Source: Deltaproteobacteria bacterium
Lineage (GTDB): Bacteria > Desulfobacterota > Binatia > Binatales > Binataceae
DNA length: 6,033 nucleotides
Assembly: GCA_027403435.1 (NCBI GenBank)
Contig: DAHZDR010000047.1
Coordinates: 1 to 6,033 of the forward strand
Direction of reading: 5' to 3'
The translations under genes were made by a program, and so were the position numbers. Position 1 is the first letter of the stretch. Each line of letters begins with the position of its first letter. This document shows positions 1 through 6,033 of this stretch, in pieces. Under the pieces are notes generated by a model that did no database searches, was not told the origin of the DNA, and was given only the letters and a program-made list of their open reading frames with translations.

Positions 1-867
1 CCGTCCGCATCGGCCACCGGCGCCACCGCGGACGCCGCCACGCCGCCGCCGCGCGGCAATCGGCTCGCCGTTTTGAGCGTCGGCCGGCTTGCCGCGCGTG
101 CCTATCGTCCCGGCCGGCCGACGGTCGCCGGCGCGGACGCCGCCTATCGCTATATCGTCACCGGCGCGCGGATGGCGCTAGCGGGCGCGGTCGATGCGCT
201 CGTCACCGCGCCAATCAGCAAGGAATGGCTGAATCGCGCCGGTCATAGCTTCAACGGCCATTCGGAACTGCTCGCGGAACTCGCGAAAGTCCGCGAATGG
301 CGCATGATGTTCAGCGGCGACCGGCTTAAGCTCGTCCTGGTGACGGTGCATATGCCGCTCGCGCAGGTTTCGCGCGCGCTGACCGCCGCGCGCGTCTTCG
401 GCTCAATCCGTCTGCTGGAGGCGCATCTGCGCACCAACTTTGGCCTCGCCAAGCCGCGGATCGCGGTGCTCGGCTTCAATCCGCACGCGGGCGAAAACGG
501 CCTGTTCGGCGACGAGGAGCGCAAGGCGATTACGCCCGCGATCCGCCGCGCCCGGCGGGCCGGAATCGACGCTTTCGGCCCGCTCGCGCCCGACACCGCT
601 TTTATCCGGCCGCGCGGCGAGTTCGGCTTCGACGCCGCCGTCGCGATGTACCACGACCAGGGCCTGATCGCGCTGAAAACGCTCGAATTCGACCGCGCCG
701 TCAATCTCACGCTGGGCCTGCCGTTTATCCGCACCTCGCCCGATCACGGCACGGCGTTCGCTATCGCGGGCCGGGGCGAAGCCGATCCCGCGAGCATGCG
801 CGCGGCGCTGCGCTATGCGGCGCGCGCCGCCGCCAACCGCCGCGCCGCCGCGCGCCATGCCGCATGA
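1..867 (+). CDS. pdxA: 4-hydroxythreonine-4-phosphate dehydrogenase PdxA, 5'-truncated by the window edge
   Basis: PdxA oxidises 4-phosphohydroxy-L-threonine with NAD(P)+ in the DXP-dependent route to pyridoxal phosphate, in the cytoplasm. The frame is open from base 1 and ends at TGA 865-867, giving 288 codons. The family is about 330 residues, so roughly 50 N-terminal residues lie upstream. Visible family motifs are DALVTAPISK (193-222), GHSELLAEL (253-279; the usual form is GHTE), VTVHMPL (340-360), GFNPHAGENG (472-501), MYHDQGLIALK (646-678) and LTLGLPFIRTSPDHGTAF (706-759). The His codons at 349, 484 and 652 match the three metal-binding histidines known in E. coli PdxA, so the enzyme should be active. 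The TTG at 73 is an internal codon, not the start. The first 20 codons are rich in Ala, Pro and Thr. uvrA follows 63 bp downstream on the same strand. A PdxA-like dehydrogenase of another pathway (PdxA2 group) cannot be fully excluded without the N-terminus. Confidence 0.95.
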   Translation, partial: PSASATGATADAATPPPRGNRLAVLSVGRLAARAYRPGRPTVAGADAAYRYIVTGARMALAGAVDALVTAPISKEWLNRAGHSFNGHSELLAELAKVREWRMMFSGDRLKLVLVTVHMPLAQVSRALTAARVFGSIRLLEAHLRTNFGLAKPRIAVLGFNPHAGENGLFGDEERKAITPAIRRARRAGIDAFGPLAPDTAFIRPRGEFGFDAAVAMYHDQGLIALKTLEFDRAVNLTLGLPFIRTSPDHGTAFAIAGRGEADPASMRAALRYAARAAANRRAAARHAA

Positions 868-930
868 CGCCGCCCGGACGCTTGTTCCACGGCCGCGCCG
901 CAAGGCACGATTAGACGGGACGACGGACCG

Positions 931-3768
931 ATGGATCGAATCGTAATCAAGGGCGCGCGCGAGCATAACCTCAAAAATCTCGATATCGAGATTCCGCGCG
1001 GACGGCTCGTGGTGATCACCGGGCTTTCCGGCTCGGGCAAATCCTCGCTCGCCTTCGACACGATTTACGCCGAGGGCCAGCGCCGCTATGTCGAATCGCT
1101 GTCGGCCTACGCGCGCCACTTTCTCGAGCAGATGGAGAAGCCGGACGTCGATTCGATCGAAGGACTGTCGCCGGCGATCTCGATCGAGCAGAAGACCACT
1201 TCGCGCAATCCGCGCTCGACGGTCGCGACGATCACCGAGATTTACGACTATCTGCGGCTGCTGTTCGCCCGCGTCGGCCACGCCTTCTGCTACAACTGCG
1301 GCCGCGAAATCACCCAGCAGAGCGTCCAGCAAATCGCCGATCGAATCATGACCTGGCCCGAGGGCGCGCGGATTCATGTGCTCGCGCCGATCGTGCGCGA
1401 TCGCAAGGGCGAATACCGCAAAGAGCTTTCAGACCTGCGCCGCGCCGGCTTCGTGCGCGCGAAAATCGACGGCAAGCCGGTGGAGCTGGGCGACGAACTC
1501 AGTCTCAACAAGAACCAGCGCCACACCATCGACGTGATCGTCGATCGGCTCGCGATCCGTCCGGGCATCGAACGGCGCCTCGCCGAATCGCTCGAAGTCG
1601 CCTTCAAGTACGGCCAGGACCTGCTCAAGGTCGAGCGGCTGGAAACGCCGGCGAAGCACGGCGGCGGCGAGATTCACTTCAGCCAGCGCTTCGCCTGCGT
1701 CGAATGCGGCATTTCGTATCCCGAAATCACGCCGCGGATGTTTTCGTTCAACAGTCCGCACGGCGCCTGCACGGAATGTTCCGGCATCGGCTCGATCATG
1801 TATTTCGACCCGGAACTGGTGGCGCCGAACGAGGATTTGAGCGTCGCCGACGGCGCGATCGCCCCGTGGGCCGCGATGAGCCACATGCAGCCGGTGCTGG
1901 AAGCGCTCGCCGCGCATTACGGCTTCGCCCTCGAGCTGCCGTGGAAGACGATTCCGGCCAAGGTGCGCAAGGCGATACTCCACGGCTCGGGCGCGGAGGA
2001 GATCGAATTCAGCTACCAGCGGGGAAGCCATCGCCACGGCTACGCGCGCCCCTTCGAGGGCGTGCTGGCCTGGCTCGACCGGCGCTACAAGGAGACCGAA
2101 TCGGCCAGTATCCGCGAAGTCCTTGAAGCCTACATGAACCTGCGGCCGTGCCCGGCATGCGCCGGCGCGCGGCTGAAGAAGGAAAGCCTGTTCGTCCGCT
2201 TCAACGGCAAATCGATCAGCGAAGTCACCGCGATGTCGATCAAGCAGGCGGTCGCGTTCTTCGCCAAGCCGGAGATGAGCGCGCAGGAAACGGAGATCGC
2301 GCGGCTGATCCTCAAGGAAATCCGCGAGCGGCTGGGTTTTCTCGCCGGCGTCGGACTGGACTATCTGGCGCTCGATCGCGCCTCCGGCAGCCTCTCCGGC
2401 GGCGAGGGCCAGCGGATCCGGCTGGCGACGCAGATTGGTTCGAGCCTGGTCGGCGTGCTCTATATTCTCGACGAACCGTCGATCGGACTCCATCAGCGCG
2501 ACAATCAGCGCCTGCTCGCGACGCTCAAGCGGCTGCGCGAGCTGGGCAATTCGGTGCTGGTGGTCGAGCACGATCGCGACACCATGCTCGAAGCGGACCA
2601 TATCGTCGATATGGGGCCTGGCGCCGGAATCCACGGCGGCCATATCGTCGCCCAGGGCGCGCCCGCGGAAATCATGGCCAATCCGGATTCGCTGACCGGC
2701 AAATATCTTTCGGGCGCGCTCGAAATTCCCACGCCGGCCCGTCGCCGGACGCTCGGCTCCCGATGGCTCACGGTGCGCGGCGCGCGCGAAAACAATCTGC
2801 GCGATCTGACCGTCGGCTTTCCGCTCGGCGTGATGATCTGCGTGACCGGCGTGTCCGGCTCGGGCAAATCGACGCTGGTGCTGGACACGCTGTATCGCGC
2901 GCTCGCGCAAAAGCTGATGGGCAGCCGGGAGCGCGCCGGCGCCTACAAGAGCCTCGACGGCCTCGAACATCTCGACAAGGTGATTCACGTCGATCAAAGC
3001 CCGATCGGCCGCACGCCGCGCTCGAATCCGGCGACCTACACCGGCCTGTTCACGCATATGCGCGAGCTGTTCACGCAATTGCCGGAGGCGCGGATGCGCG
3101 GCTACGGGCCGGGCCGCTTTTCCTTCAACGTCAAGGGCGGACGCTGCGAAGCCTGCCAGGGCGACGGCATTATCCGGATCGAGATGCACTTCCTGCCGGA
3201 CGTTTACGTGACCTGCGAGGTCTGCGGCGGCAAACGCTACAATCGCGACACGCTCGAAATCCACTACAAGGGACGCAACATCGCCGAGGTCCTGAACCTG
3301 ACGGTGCTCGACGCGATCGACTTCATGGGATCGGTGCCGCCAATCCGGCAGAAGCTCGAAACCCTGCGCGACGTCGGCCTCGATTACATCCATCTCGGCC
3401 AATCCGCGACCACGCTTTCGGGCGGCGAGGCGCAGCGGATCAAGCTCGCCCGCGAACTGGCGCGCCGGGCGACCGGCCGCACGCTCTATATCCTCGACGA
3501 GCCGACCACCGGGCTGCATTTCGACGACATCCGCAAACTGCTCGCGGTGCTCGGGCGGCTGGCCGACGCCGGCAACACGATTATCGTCATCGAGCACAAC
3601 CTCGACGTGATCAAGACCGCCGACTACGTGATCGATCTTGGGCCCGAGGGCGGCGATCGCGGCGGCCAGGTCGTCGCGCATGGCGCGCCCGAGGAAATCG
3701 CCGCCGCGGCCGGTTCGCATACCGGCCATTTTCTGCGCCAGGCGCTCGGCGCCCGCGCCGCGGCCTGA
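931..3768 (+). CDS. uvrA: Excinuclease ABC subunit A (UvrA), complete
   Basis: UvrA is the dimeric DNA-damage sensor of nucleotide excision repair; it loads UvrB on lesions using two ABC ATPase modules. The protein has 945 residues (E. coli UvrA has 940). Module I has Walker A GLSGSGKSS (31-39), signature LSGGEGQ (488-494) and Walker B YILDEPSIGL (511-520). Module II has Walker A GVSGSGKST (640-648), signature LSGGEAQ (829-835) and Walker B YILDEP (853-858). Cysteine pairs are C120/C123, C256/C259, C280/C283, C407/C410, C739/C742 and C762/C765; the last two pairs form the zinc finger of the second signature domain. Residues about 131-250 correspond to the UvrB-binding domain and about 290-400 to the insertion domain. 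The start MDRIVIKGAREHNLKNL is canonical for the family. The ribosome binding site is weak (ACGGGA at 915-920). No E. coli-type LexA box (CTGT-N8-ACAG) is present in the 63-bp gap, and no terminator separates it from pdxA, so read-through from pdxA is likely. Confidence 0.98.
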   Translation: MDRIVIKGAREHNLKNLDIEIPRGRLVVITGLSGSGKSSLAFDTIYAEGQRRYVESLSAYARHFLEQMEKPDVDSIEGLSPAISIEQKTTSRNPRSTVATITEIYDYLRLLFARVGHAFCYNCGREITQQSVQQIADRIMTWPEGARIHVLAPIVRDRKGEYRKELSDLRRAGFVRAKIDGKPVELGDELSLNKNQRHTIDVIVDRLAIRPGIERRLAESLEVAFKYGQDLLKVERLETPAKHGGGEIHFSQRFACVECGISYPEITPRMFSFNSPHGACTECSGIGSIMYFDPELVAPNEDLSVADGAIAPWAAMSHMQPVLEALAAHYGFALELPWKTIPAKVRKAILHGSGAEEIEFSYQRGSHRHGYARPFEGVLAWLDRRYKETESASIREVLEAYMNLRPCPACAGARLKKESLFVRFNGKSISEVTAMSIKQAVAFFAKPEMSAQETEIARLILKEIRERLGFLAGVGLDYLALDRASGSLSGGEGQRIRLATQIGSSLVGVLYILDEPSIGLHQRDNQRLLATLKRLRELGNSVLVVEHDRDTMLEADHIVDMGPGAGIHGGHIVAQGAPAEIMANPDSLTGKYLSGALEIPTPARRRTLGSRWLTVRGARENNLRDLTVGFPLGVMICVTGVSGSGKSTLVLDTLYRALAQKLMGSRERAGAYKSLDGLEHLDKVIHVDQSPIGRTPRSNPATYTGLFTHMRELFTQLPEARMRGYGPGRFSFNVKGGRCEACQGDGIIRIEMHFLPDVYVTCEVCGGKRYNRDTLEIHYKGRNIAEVLNLTVLDAIDFMGSVPPIRQKLETLRDVGLDYIHLGQSATTLSGGEAQRIKLARELARRATGRTLYILDEPTTGLHFDDIRKLLAVLGRLADAGNTIIVIEHNLDVIKTADYVIDLGPEGGDRGGQVVAHGAPEEIAAAAGSHTGHFLRQALGARAAA

Positions 3769-3819
3769 TCCCGCGCGACCTAATTTTCGCGAGTTGTGCT
3801 ATGTAACCGGGTGAACCGC

Positions 3820-3855
3820 CCGCCGGCCGCGGCGCGCAATCGGCGCGGCCGGCGG
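3820..3855. repeat. 12-bp perfect inverted repeat between uvrA and the DUF169 gene
   Basis: The arms are CCGCCGGCCGCG (3820-3831) and CGCGGCCGGCGG (3844-3855), separated by a 12-base loop. They lie 51 bp after the uvrA stop and end 16 bp before the ribosome binding site of the next gene. No T-run follows on either strand, so this is not a standard intrinsic terminator. It could be a weak or factor-dependent terminator for uvrA, an mRNA 3'-end stabiliser, or structure in the leader of the next gene. The rest of the 3769-3888 gap holds a short AT-richer patch (3781-3805) containing TGCTATGTA, which resembles an extended -10 but has no matching -35. Confidence 0.6.
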
Positions 3856-3871
3856 AGGCGCTAAATTCGGC

Positions 3872-3877
3872 AAGGAG
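3872..3877 (+). promoter_or_regulatory. Shine-Dalgarno site of the DUF169 gene
   Basis: AAGGAG is a full match to the anti-SD core and lies 11 bases before the ATG at 3889. It is the strongest ribosome binding site in the window and fixes the start of the DUF169 gene. uvrA in comparison has only a weak site. Confidence 0.8.
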
Positions 3878-3888
3878 AGCAGGCCCCG

Positions 3889-4698
3889 ATGGCTGAACAT
3901 CAGCAGGAATCGACCAACGGTTCGATCGCCTTCGACTGGCCGCAAATAGTTGACGACCTCAACCGGCTGCTGCGGCTGAAGACCACGCCGATCGGCATGA
4001 AGCTGTTCAAGACGGTCGCGGAGATGGAGGCGATTCCAAAAATCCGCCGGCCCAAATCGATCCATACGACCGATCAGATCGTCGCGCAGGCCGCGCGCCT
4101 CGGCTTCACCATCGGAATCACGCAAAAGGATCTCGTCGGCGCGCAATGCGGCGCCGTTATCGGACTCCATCCGCGCGACGAGGATTGGCTCTCCGGCCGC
4201 AACATGGCCAAAGTCTGGTACGAGACGCTCAAGGATTCTTCCGCCCATCAGCACGCGATGGACACGGCGCCGTACGGCGTCAACGAGGCGATGGCGGTGT
4301 CGCCGCTGACCAGCGGCCGCCTCGATCCGCCGGACATCTGCCTGATTTACGCGACGCCCGGCCAGATGATCATCTTCATCAACGGCCTGCAATGGGCCGG
4401 ATACAAGAAGTTCGAATGGGGCGTCGTGGGGGAATCCGCCTGCGCCGATTCCTGGGGCCGCGCGCTCAAGACCGGCGAACCCAGTTTGTCGATTCCGTGC
4501 TTCGCCGAACGGCGTTACGGCGGCGTGCTCGACGACGAAATGCTGATGGCGCTGCCGCCGCGTTTTCTGCCCAAGGCGATCGAGGGGATGAAGCGGCTGG
4601 CGGCCAACGGCCTGCGCTACCCGATTCCGCAATACGGCATCCAGTCGGACGCGCGCGCGGGATTGGCGGTCAGCTACGGTTCGCCGAAGAAGGAATAA
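3889..4698 (+). CDS. DUF169-family protein (COG2043 type), function unknown
   Basis: This is a complete 269-residue protein without signal peptide or membrane segment, so it is presumably cytoplasmic. I recognise the DUF169 family by its layout. An N-terminal helix leads into TPIGMKLF (33-40). Next come QCGAVIGL (86-93), the segment DICLIYATPGQM (149-160), ESACADSW (182-189) followed by a TGEPSLS stretch, then PCFAERRYGG (203-212) and a DDE near 215-217. The four cysteines (C87, C151, C185, C204) all sit in these conserved blocks. Family members are known in bacteria and archaea and have no established reaction that I know of; cysteine-based metal or cofactor binding is my inference only. Start choice is firm because of the AAGGAG site 11 bases upstream. 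A strong terminator begins at the base after TAA, and uvrA ends 120 bp upstream, so it may be monocistronic or the tail of a uvrA transcript. The name is well supported; the function is not known. Confidence 0.85.
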   Translation: MAEHQQESTNGSIAFDWPQIVDDLNRLLRLKTTPIGMKLFKTVAEMEAIPKIRRPKSIHTTDQIVAQAARLGFTIGITQKDLVGAQCGAVIGLHPRDEDWLSGRNMAKVWYETLKDSSAHQHAMDTAPYGVNEAMAVSPLTSGRLDPPDICLIYATPGQMIIFINGLQWAGYKKFEWGVVGESACADSWGRALKTGEPSLSIPCFAERRYGGVLDDEMLMALPPRFLPKAIEGMKRLAANGLRYPIPQYGIQSDARAGLAVSYGSPKKE

Positions 4699-4727
4699 GT
4701 CCGCGCGATCCCGCGCGGACGGGTTTT
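4699..4727 (+). terminator. Rho-independent terminator of the DUF169 gene
   Basis: A 9-bp perfect stem, GTCCGCGCG (4699-4707) with CGCGCGGAC (4712-4720), closes a 4-base loop. It is followed by GGG and then TTTT at 4724-4727. The stem starts at the base after the TAA stop codon. This is the clearest intrinsic terminator in the window and ends the DUF169 transcription unit. Confidence 0.85.
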
Positions 4728-4734
4728 CCTGAAA

Positions 4735-4764
4735 AATTTCGCGCGCCGGCGCGCGCCGGAAATT
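4735..4764. repeat. GC-rich stem-loop with AT-rich base
   Basis: AATTTC (4735-4740) pairs with GAAATT (4759-4764), and GCGCGC (4741-4746) pairs with GCGCGC (4751-4756) around a CGGC loop. This leaves a 2-base bulge (4757-4758) in a stem of 12 pairs. Read on the minus strand the stem runs into GAAATTTTTC, so it has terminator-like polarity against antisense transcription. On the plus strand only A-rich sequence follows. The core 4746-4759 is also a perfect 14-bp palindrome, CCGGCGCGCGCCGG. Confidence 0.6.
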
Positions 4765-4767
4765 AAC

Positions 4768-4787
4768 GCGCCGGCGCATGCCGGCGC
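4768..4787. repeat. 8-bp inverted repeat, third stem-loop in a row
   Basis: GCGCCGGC (4768-4775) and GCCGGCGC (4780-4787) are perfect inverted arms around the tetraloop GCAT. The element lies 3 bp after the previous stem-loop and abuts the putative -35 box at 4788. No T-run follows on the plus strand, which reads TTGTAAAAATC. It may be part of an intergenic repeat family or a binding site overlapping the promoter; nothing in this window decides. Confidence 0.55.
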
Positions 4788-4816
4788 TTGTAAAAATCGC
4801 CCGGCAACGCGATAGT
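4788..4816 (+). promoter_or_regulatory. Putative sigma70-type promoter of the DUF1329 gene
   Basis: TTGTAA (4788-4793; 4 of 6 match TTGACA) and GATAGT (4811-4816; 4 of 6 match TATAAT) are separated by 17 bp, the optimal spacing. It lies downstream of a strong terminator and about 70 bp before the ATG at 4887, where a promoter is needed. Transcription would start near 4823, leaving a leader of about 60 bases. The boxes are imperfect and the organism's sigma preferences are unknown. Confidence 0.4.
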
Positions 4817-4875
4817 TCGGCGGCAACGGTTCGTGATCGCCGGGATGCGGCGGGCGCGCCGGGCCGACCTTGACG

Positions 4876-4880
4876 AAAGG
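4876..4880 (+). promoter_or_regulatory. Ribosome binding site that selects the DUF1329 start
   Basis: AAAGG lies 6 bases before ATG 4887 and 12 bases before the second in-frame ATG at 4893. The spacing favours 4887 slightly. The choice changes the signal peptide by only two residues (Met-Gly). Confidence 0.5.
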
Positions 4881-4886
4881 CGGATT

Positions 4887-6033
4887 ATGGGGATGGGCAA
4901 ATTACGGATATTGGCCGCGATGCTGCTGCTGACGATGGGGCCGGGGAGCGTCCTTGCCCAGCCGGCGCCATCGGCGGGCGCCGCCGCGGCGCCGCCGCCG
5001 CCGGGCACGCGGATCACCGTGCAAAACTGGCGGAACTATAGTCAGTTCATGCCGGACGGGATGCGGGCGCTGTTCGCGGGCCAATACCATTGGAAGATGC
5101 CGGCGAACGTCGAAATGGACGTGGGCCCGACGATTGTGCATCCGCTGCCGAAAAACTATCTGGCGGCGACCGAAGAATATTCGGGACAGGTGAAATTGAT
5201 CGATCTGCCCGGCGGCGCGCTGACGATCGAAAATTATCGCGGCGGCCTGCCCTTTCCCAATCCCGCCGCGCCGCATCGCGGATGGAAGGTGATGGCGGAC
5301 GTCTGGTATCGCTATATGCCGCATATCTTCGTCGATACTTACGGCTCCGGCTGCGAGCAAAACAGCTTCGGCAGCGTCAATTGCGGCGCCGACCAAATCG
5401 TCGCCCGCCAGTTGAGCTTCAACACCGATCCCGACGTTCCGGCGACGATTCCCGGCGCGGGCGACAAGTTCTATACCGAATGGATAATGACGCTGGAGCC
5501 GGAAAACCAGCGCTATAGCGCAAGCCTGGTCATCTCATACGCCGATCTGCGCAAGCCGCAGGACGTGTACGTGTTCGTTCCGGCGCTGCGCCGATCGCAG
5601 CGCGTCTCGACGGCGGCGCGCTGCACGCCATATACGGGCACCGATGCGACCGCCGACGATTTTCGCTTCGGCTTCAACGCCAATCTCACGGAGATGCAAG
5701 CCGCGGACCTCGGCAAAAAGAAAATTCTCGCCCTGGTTGACGCGAAGCCGCCGACAACCCGTTTTCCCGAAGGTTTCGACATGCCGCTCGGATGGCCCAA
5801 GCCGTCGTGGGGCAAATGGCAGGCGCGCGACGTTGACGTGATCGACGCGCGCAAGCTTCCGTCGCTGGTCCAGGGCTATTGCTACGGCCGGCGCGTGATG
5901 TACGTCGATTCGTCGTTTTACGCTCCGCTCTGGGAGGATCTTTACGACGCGAGTCTGAAGCCGTGGAAATTCTACGCGGTCTTTCTCAGCGCAATCGACA
6001 TTCCGGGCATCGGCCCGGTCAACAGCAGCGGCT
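4887..6033 (+). CDS. Exported DUF1329-family protein, 3'-truncated by the window edge
   Basis: The frame is open from ATG 4887 to the right edge, 382 codons without a stop; family members are usually somewhat over 400 residues, so little is missing. Residues 1-24 are a signal peptide: K5 and R7, hydrophobic core near 8-17, probable cleavage VLA|QP after A24. There is no lipobox cysteine. A Pro/Ala-rich linker (25-40) follows. DUF1329 marks are GGLPFPNP (119-126), a WKVMADVWYRY block (133-143), RVSTAARC (239-246) leading to TGTDATADDFRFGF (250-263), and RRVMYVD (335-341) before LWEDLYDASLKPWKFY (348-363). The family has a LolB-like fold and acts in the Gram-negative periplasm or outer membrane; its genes often neighbour RND/MMPL-type exporters, but its substrate is unknown. 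C156/C166 and C246/C332 could form disulfides (inference). It has its own promoter candidate after a terminator, and more AT-ending codons than uvrA. Confidence 0.85.
   Translation, partial: MGMGKLRILAAMLLLTMGPGSVLAQPAPSAGAAAAPPPPGTRITVQNWRNYSQFMPDGMRALFAGQYHWKMPANVEMDVGPTIVHPLPKNYLAATEEYSGQVKLIDLPGGALTIENYRGGLPFPNPAAPHRGWKVMADVWYRYMPHIFVDTYGSGCEQNSFGSVNCGADQIVARQLSFNTDPDVPATIPGAGDKFYTEWIMTLEPENQRYSASLVISYADLRKPQDVYVFVPALRRSQRVSTAARCTPYTGTDATADDFRFGFNANLTEMQAADLGKKKILALVDAKPPTTRFPEGFDMPLGWPKPSWGKWQARDVDVIDARKLPSLVQGYCYGRRVMYVDSSFYAPLWEDLYDASLKPWKFYAVFLSAIDIPGIGPVNSSG

Noticed and set aside
868..930. Possible SOS/LexA box or terminator between pdxA and uvrA
   Set aside because: No CTGT-N8-ACAG-type palindrome and no stem followed by T-run is visible in the 63-bp gap. 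LexA boxes of other lineages could not be excluded by eye.
403..1377. 324-codon minus-strand frame across pdxA and the start of uvrA
   Set aside because: It spans two real genes and the gap between them in antisense; no motif or ribosome binding site supports it.
1429..3729. 766-codon open frame on the minus strand opposite uvrA
   Set aside because: It mirrors the uvrA codons in a GC-rich genome, where stop codons are rare in the antisense frame. Its translation shows no recognisable domain and is rich in Arg, Ala, Asp and His, as expected of a shadow.
3777..3805. Possible promoter for the DUF169 gene with TGCTATGTA as extended -10
   Set aside because: The hexamer TATGTA matches the consensus at only 3 of 6 positions and no -35 box is found at 16-18 bp spacing.
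2148..3806. 552-codon + strand frame overlapping the 3' half of uvrA
   Set aside because: The translation is Arg/Ala-rich low-complexity sequence in a different frame from the clear UvrA protein; it is a frame shadow and not a gene.
3799..4779. 326-codon minus-strand frame opposite the DUF169 gene
   Set aside because: It is antisense to a recognised family, runs through the terminator hairpins, and has no supported start site or domain.
4902..5396. 164-codon minus-strand frame and + strand frames at 4954-5193, 5090-5518 and 5644-5841
   Set aside because: All lie inside the DUF1329 gene in other frames and give Arg-rich sequence without motifs, whereas frame 3 carries a signal peptide and family blocks.

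Overview
This is a high-G+C bacterial window in which every supported gene is on the + strand. The layout is the 3' part of pdxA (vitamin B6 synthesis), a complete uvrA (nucleotide excision repair), a complete gene for a DUF169-family protein, and the 5' part of a gene for an exported DUF1329-family protein that runs off the right edge. Codons are strongly GC-ending in pdxA and uvrA and somewhat less so in the last gene. The diderm character comes from the last gene: a signal peptide followed by a DUF1329 body, a family known from Gram-negative envelopes. Together with the G+C this suggests a proteobacterium or a related lineage (Desulfobacterota or Binatota type). That placement is inference, and no marker in the window fixes it.

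Bases 1-867 are the C-terminal 288 codons of PdxA, with all three metal-binding histidine motifs intact. After a 63-bp gap without a terminator comes uvrA (931-3768). Both ABC modules and all the expected cysteine pairs are present, so it looks functional. The two genes are probably co-transcribed, although their pathways are unrelated.

Bases 3769-3888 hold a 12-bp perfect inverted repeat and a strong ribosome binding site for the DUF169 gene (3889-4698). That gene ends directly in a textbook rho-independent terminator (4699-4727). Bases 4728-4886 hold two more GC-rich stem-loops, a plausible sigma70-type promoter (4788-4816) and a ribosome binding site. This arrangement makes the last gene (4887 to the edge) a separate transcription unit. 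It has no stop codon inside the window, so a search for closed reading frames misses it.

The genes do not form one evident pathway. Two are housekeeping genes. The other two belong to conserved families without an assigned biochemical role. I see no mobile element, CRISPR array, tRNA, rRNA or phage gene. I found no convincing new system. The items most worth a second look are the DUF1329 gene and what follows it, the four-cysteine DUF169 protein, and the row of hairpins at 4699-4787.
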